The notes under the pieces were generated by a model. It was not told the origin of the DNA. It did not search any database and worked only from the letters and a program-made list of their open reading frames with translations. The translations under genes and the position numbers were made by a program. A DNA stretch of 64,000 nt from positions 73,579,638 through 73,643,637 of the forward strand of contig NC_134119.1 of assembly GCF_040939455.1 (NCBI RefSeq), written 5' to 3'. Shown here in pieces: positions 62,791 through 64,000 of this stretch (positions are counted from its first letter, which is position 1; each line of letters starts with the position of its first letter). The DNA comes from Microcebus murinus. Lineage: Eukaryota > Chordata > Mammalia > Primates > Cheirogaleidae.

Positions 62791-64000
62791 ACCCACGGCA
62801 AACGGGCAGGCAGGGCGCAGTGCGGATCTGGCTGTGTCCACTCACCCACGGCAGACGGTCAGGCAGGGCGCAGTGCGGATCTGGATGTGTCCACTCACCC
62901 ACGGGAGACGGGCAGGCAAGGCGCAGTGCAGATCTGGCTGTGTCCACTCACCCACGGCAGACTGGCAGGCAGGGCACAGTGCAGATCTGGCTGTGTCCAC
63001 TCACCCACGGGAGACAAGCAGGCAGGGTGCAGTTTGGATCTGGCTGTGTCCACTCACCCACGGGAGAAGGGCAGGCAAGGCGCAGTGTGGATCTGGCTGT
63101 GTCCACTCACCCACGGGAGACGGGCAGAGAGGGTGCTGTGTGGATCTGGCTATGTCCACTGACCCACGGCAGACGGGCAGGCAGGGCGCAGTGCGGATCT
63201 GACTGTGTCCACTCACCCACGGCAGACGGGCAGGCAGGGCGCAGTGCGGATCTGGCTGTGTCCACTCACCCACGGGAGACCGGCAGGCAAGGCGCAGTGC
63301 GGATCTGGCTGTGTCCACTCACCCACGGGAGACAGGCATTCAGGGTGCAGTTTGGATCTGGCTGTGTCCACTCACCCACGGGAGAAGGGCAGGCAAGGCG
63401 CAGTGCGGATCTGGCTGTGTCCACTCACCCACGGGAGACGGGCAGAGAGGGTGCTGTGTGGATCTGGCTATGTCCACTGACCCACGGCAGACGGGCAGGC
63501 TGGGCGCAGTGCGGATCTGACTGTGTCCACTCACCCACGGCAGACGGGCAGGCAGGGCGCAGTGCGGATCTGGCTGTGTCCACTCACCCACGGGAGACCG
63601 GCAGGCAAGGCGCAGTGCGGATCTGGCTGTGTCCACTCACCCACGGGAGACGGGCAGGCAGGGTGCACTGCGGATCTGGCTGTGTCCACACACCCACGGG
63701 AGACGGGCAGGCAGGGCGCAATGCGGATCTGGCTGTGACCTCTCACACACGGGAGAAGTGCAGGCAGGGCGCAGTGCGGATCTGTCTGTGTCCACTGACC
63801 CACGGGAGGCGGGCAGGCAAGGCGCAGTGCGGATCTGGCTGTGTACACTCACCCACGGGAGACGGGCAGGCAGGACGCAGTGCGGATCTCGCTGTGTCCA
63901 CTCACCCACGGCAGACGGTCAGGCAGGGCGGAGTGCGGATCTGGCTGTGTCCACTCACCTAGGGGAGACGGGCAGGCAGGGCGCAGTGCGGATCTGGCTG
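62791..64000. repeat. Right-end satellite units with a local 318-bp repeat
   Basis: Units return to near consensus after the diverged island. A six-unit segment at about 63000-63317 is repeated at 63318-63635 (shift 318): GACAAGCAGGCAGGGTGCAG with GACAGGCATTCAGGGTGCAG, and both followed by the same GAGAAGGG, GAGAGGGTGCTG and GATCTGACTG variants. The array continues off the right end. No gene is visible. Confidence 0.8.

Larger units (their letters stand above)
1..64000. repeat. 53-bp GC-rich satellite array, whole window
   Basis: Head-to-tail units of about 53 bp fill the window from first to last base. Fixed landmarks recur once per unit: GCAGTGCGGATCTGGCTG, TCCACTCACCCACGG and GACGGGCAGGCAGGG. 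The consensus has 21 G, 16 C, 9 A and 7 T, so about 70% G+C with a G excess on this strand, and four CpGs. All units share one orientation; I saw no inverted unit and no non-repeat insertion. Most units are 53 bp; a few classes are 52 bp through single-base deletions. The plus-strand consensus has no stop codon in any frame, and the 53-bp length shifts frame at each unit, so the long open frames here are not genes. I do not recognise the family by name. Function unknown; it could be pericentromeric, subtelomeric or an interstitial macrosatellite. Confidence 0.97.

Noticed and set aside
1..64000. CRISPR array
   Set aside because: Units abut directly with no unique spacers and are 53 bp long; there are no cas-like genes and the setting is eukaryotic satellite.
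1..64000. Protein-coding VNTR exon such as a mucin-type repeat
   Set aside because: Coding VNTRs normally have a unit length divisible by three; 53 is not, and the register changes each unit.
1..64000. Transposon, retroelement or other insertion within the array
   Set aside because: Reading through the window, every stretch could be assigned to the 53-bp unit, including the diverged part at 62310-62790. No target-site duplication, poly-A tail or terminal repeat was seen.
1..64000. Telomeric, rRNA, tRNA or alpha-satellite-like sequence
   Set aside because: No telomere hexamer runs, no conserved rRNA or tRNA segments, and the unit length and 70% G+C do not fit the AT-rich 171-bp alpha satellite.
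1..64000. Repeated PRDM9-type recombination motif (CCNCCNTNNCCNC) driving exchange
   Set aside because: The closest stretch, CCACTCACCCAC in the C-rich half, does not fit the motif positions, and the relevant PRDM9 allele is unknown without a species.
1..64000. CpG-island promoter
   Set aside because: High CpG comes from the satellite unit itself. There is no associated gene, and CpG-to-TpG variants suggest methylation rather than an unmethylated promoter.

Overview
The whole 64 kb window is one uninterrupted head-to-tail satellite (macro-minisatellite) array. Its basic unit is about 53 bp, roughly 70% G+C in the consensus, with four CpGs per unit and about 1,200 units in the window. Every unit I read lies in the same orientation. 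I found no unique-sequence interruption, transposon, RNA gene, CRISPR array, telomere repeat or credible protein-coding gene, and neither edge of the array lies inside the window. A recognisable unit reads CGCAGTGCGGATCTGGCTG, then a C-rich stretch TGTCCACTCACCCAC, then a G-rich stretch GGGAGACGGGCAGGCAGGG.

Organism: an array this long, gene-free and homogenised points to a eukaryotic nuclear chromosome. Common unit variants are C-to-T or G-to-A changes at the CpGs (gtgTgg, cAcagtg, ccaTggg, gaTggg). That fits CpG methylation decay and favours a vertebrate, but this is inference and I cannot name the species or chromosome. The many long open frames are an artefact. Fifty-three is not a multiple of three and the plus-strand consensus has no stop in any frame, so any frame stays open for kilobases and translates as a 53-residue repeat that cycles through all three registers.

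Layout. Bases 1-2204 are a left flank of ordinary higher-order material. Bases 2205-26568 (U1, 24,364 bp) and 26569-51939 (U2, 25,371 bp) are two tandem copies of one very large block. I found only nine base differences between them, plus one 1,007-bp (exactly 19 x 53) segment present in U2 and missing from U1. Bases 51940-61235 continue the higher-order repeat that was cut at the U1/U2 junction and carry further copies of a 4.45-kb block. Bases 61236-61750 are a patch related to 10176-10690. Bases about 62310-62790 are a diverged island with a GCAGTGAG-type subfamily seen nowhere else here. Bases 62791-64000 return to regular units with a local 318-bp (6-unit) repeat.

Inside U1 and U2 lie nested repeats: a 4,608-bp block (about 87 units), an 8.2-9.2 kb block, and a 159-bp trimer whose copy number varies. 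Almost every length difference between paralogous blocks is a whole number of units (158/159, 212, 742 and 1,007 bp). This is what unequal exchange or replication slippage in register would leave. The interest of the window is this layered amplification history, not a gene system.
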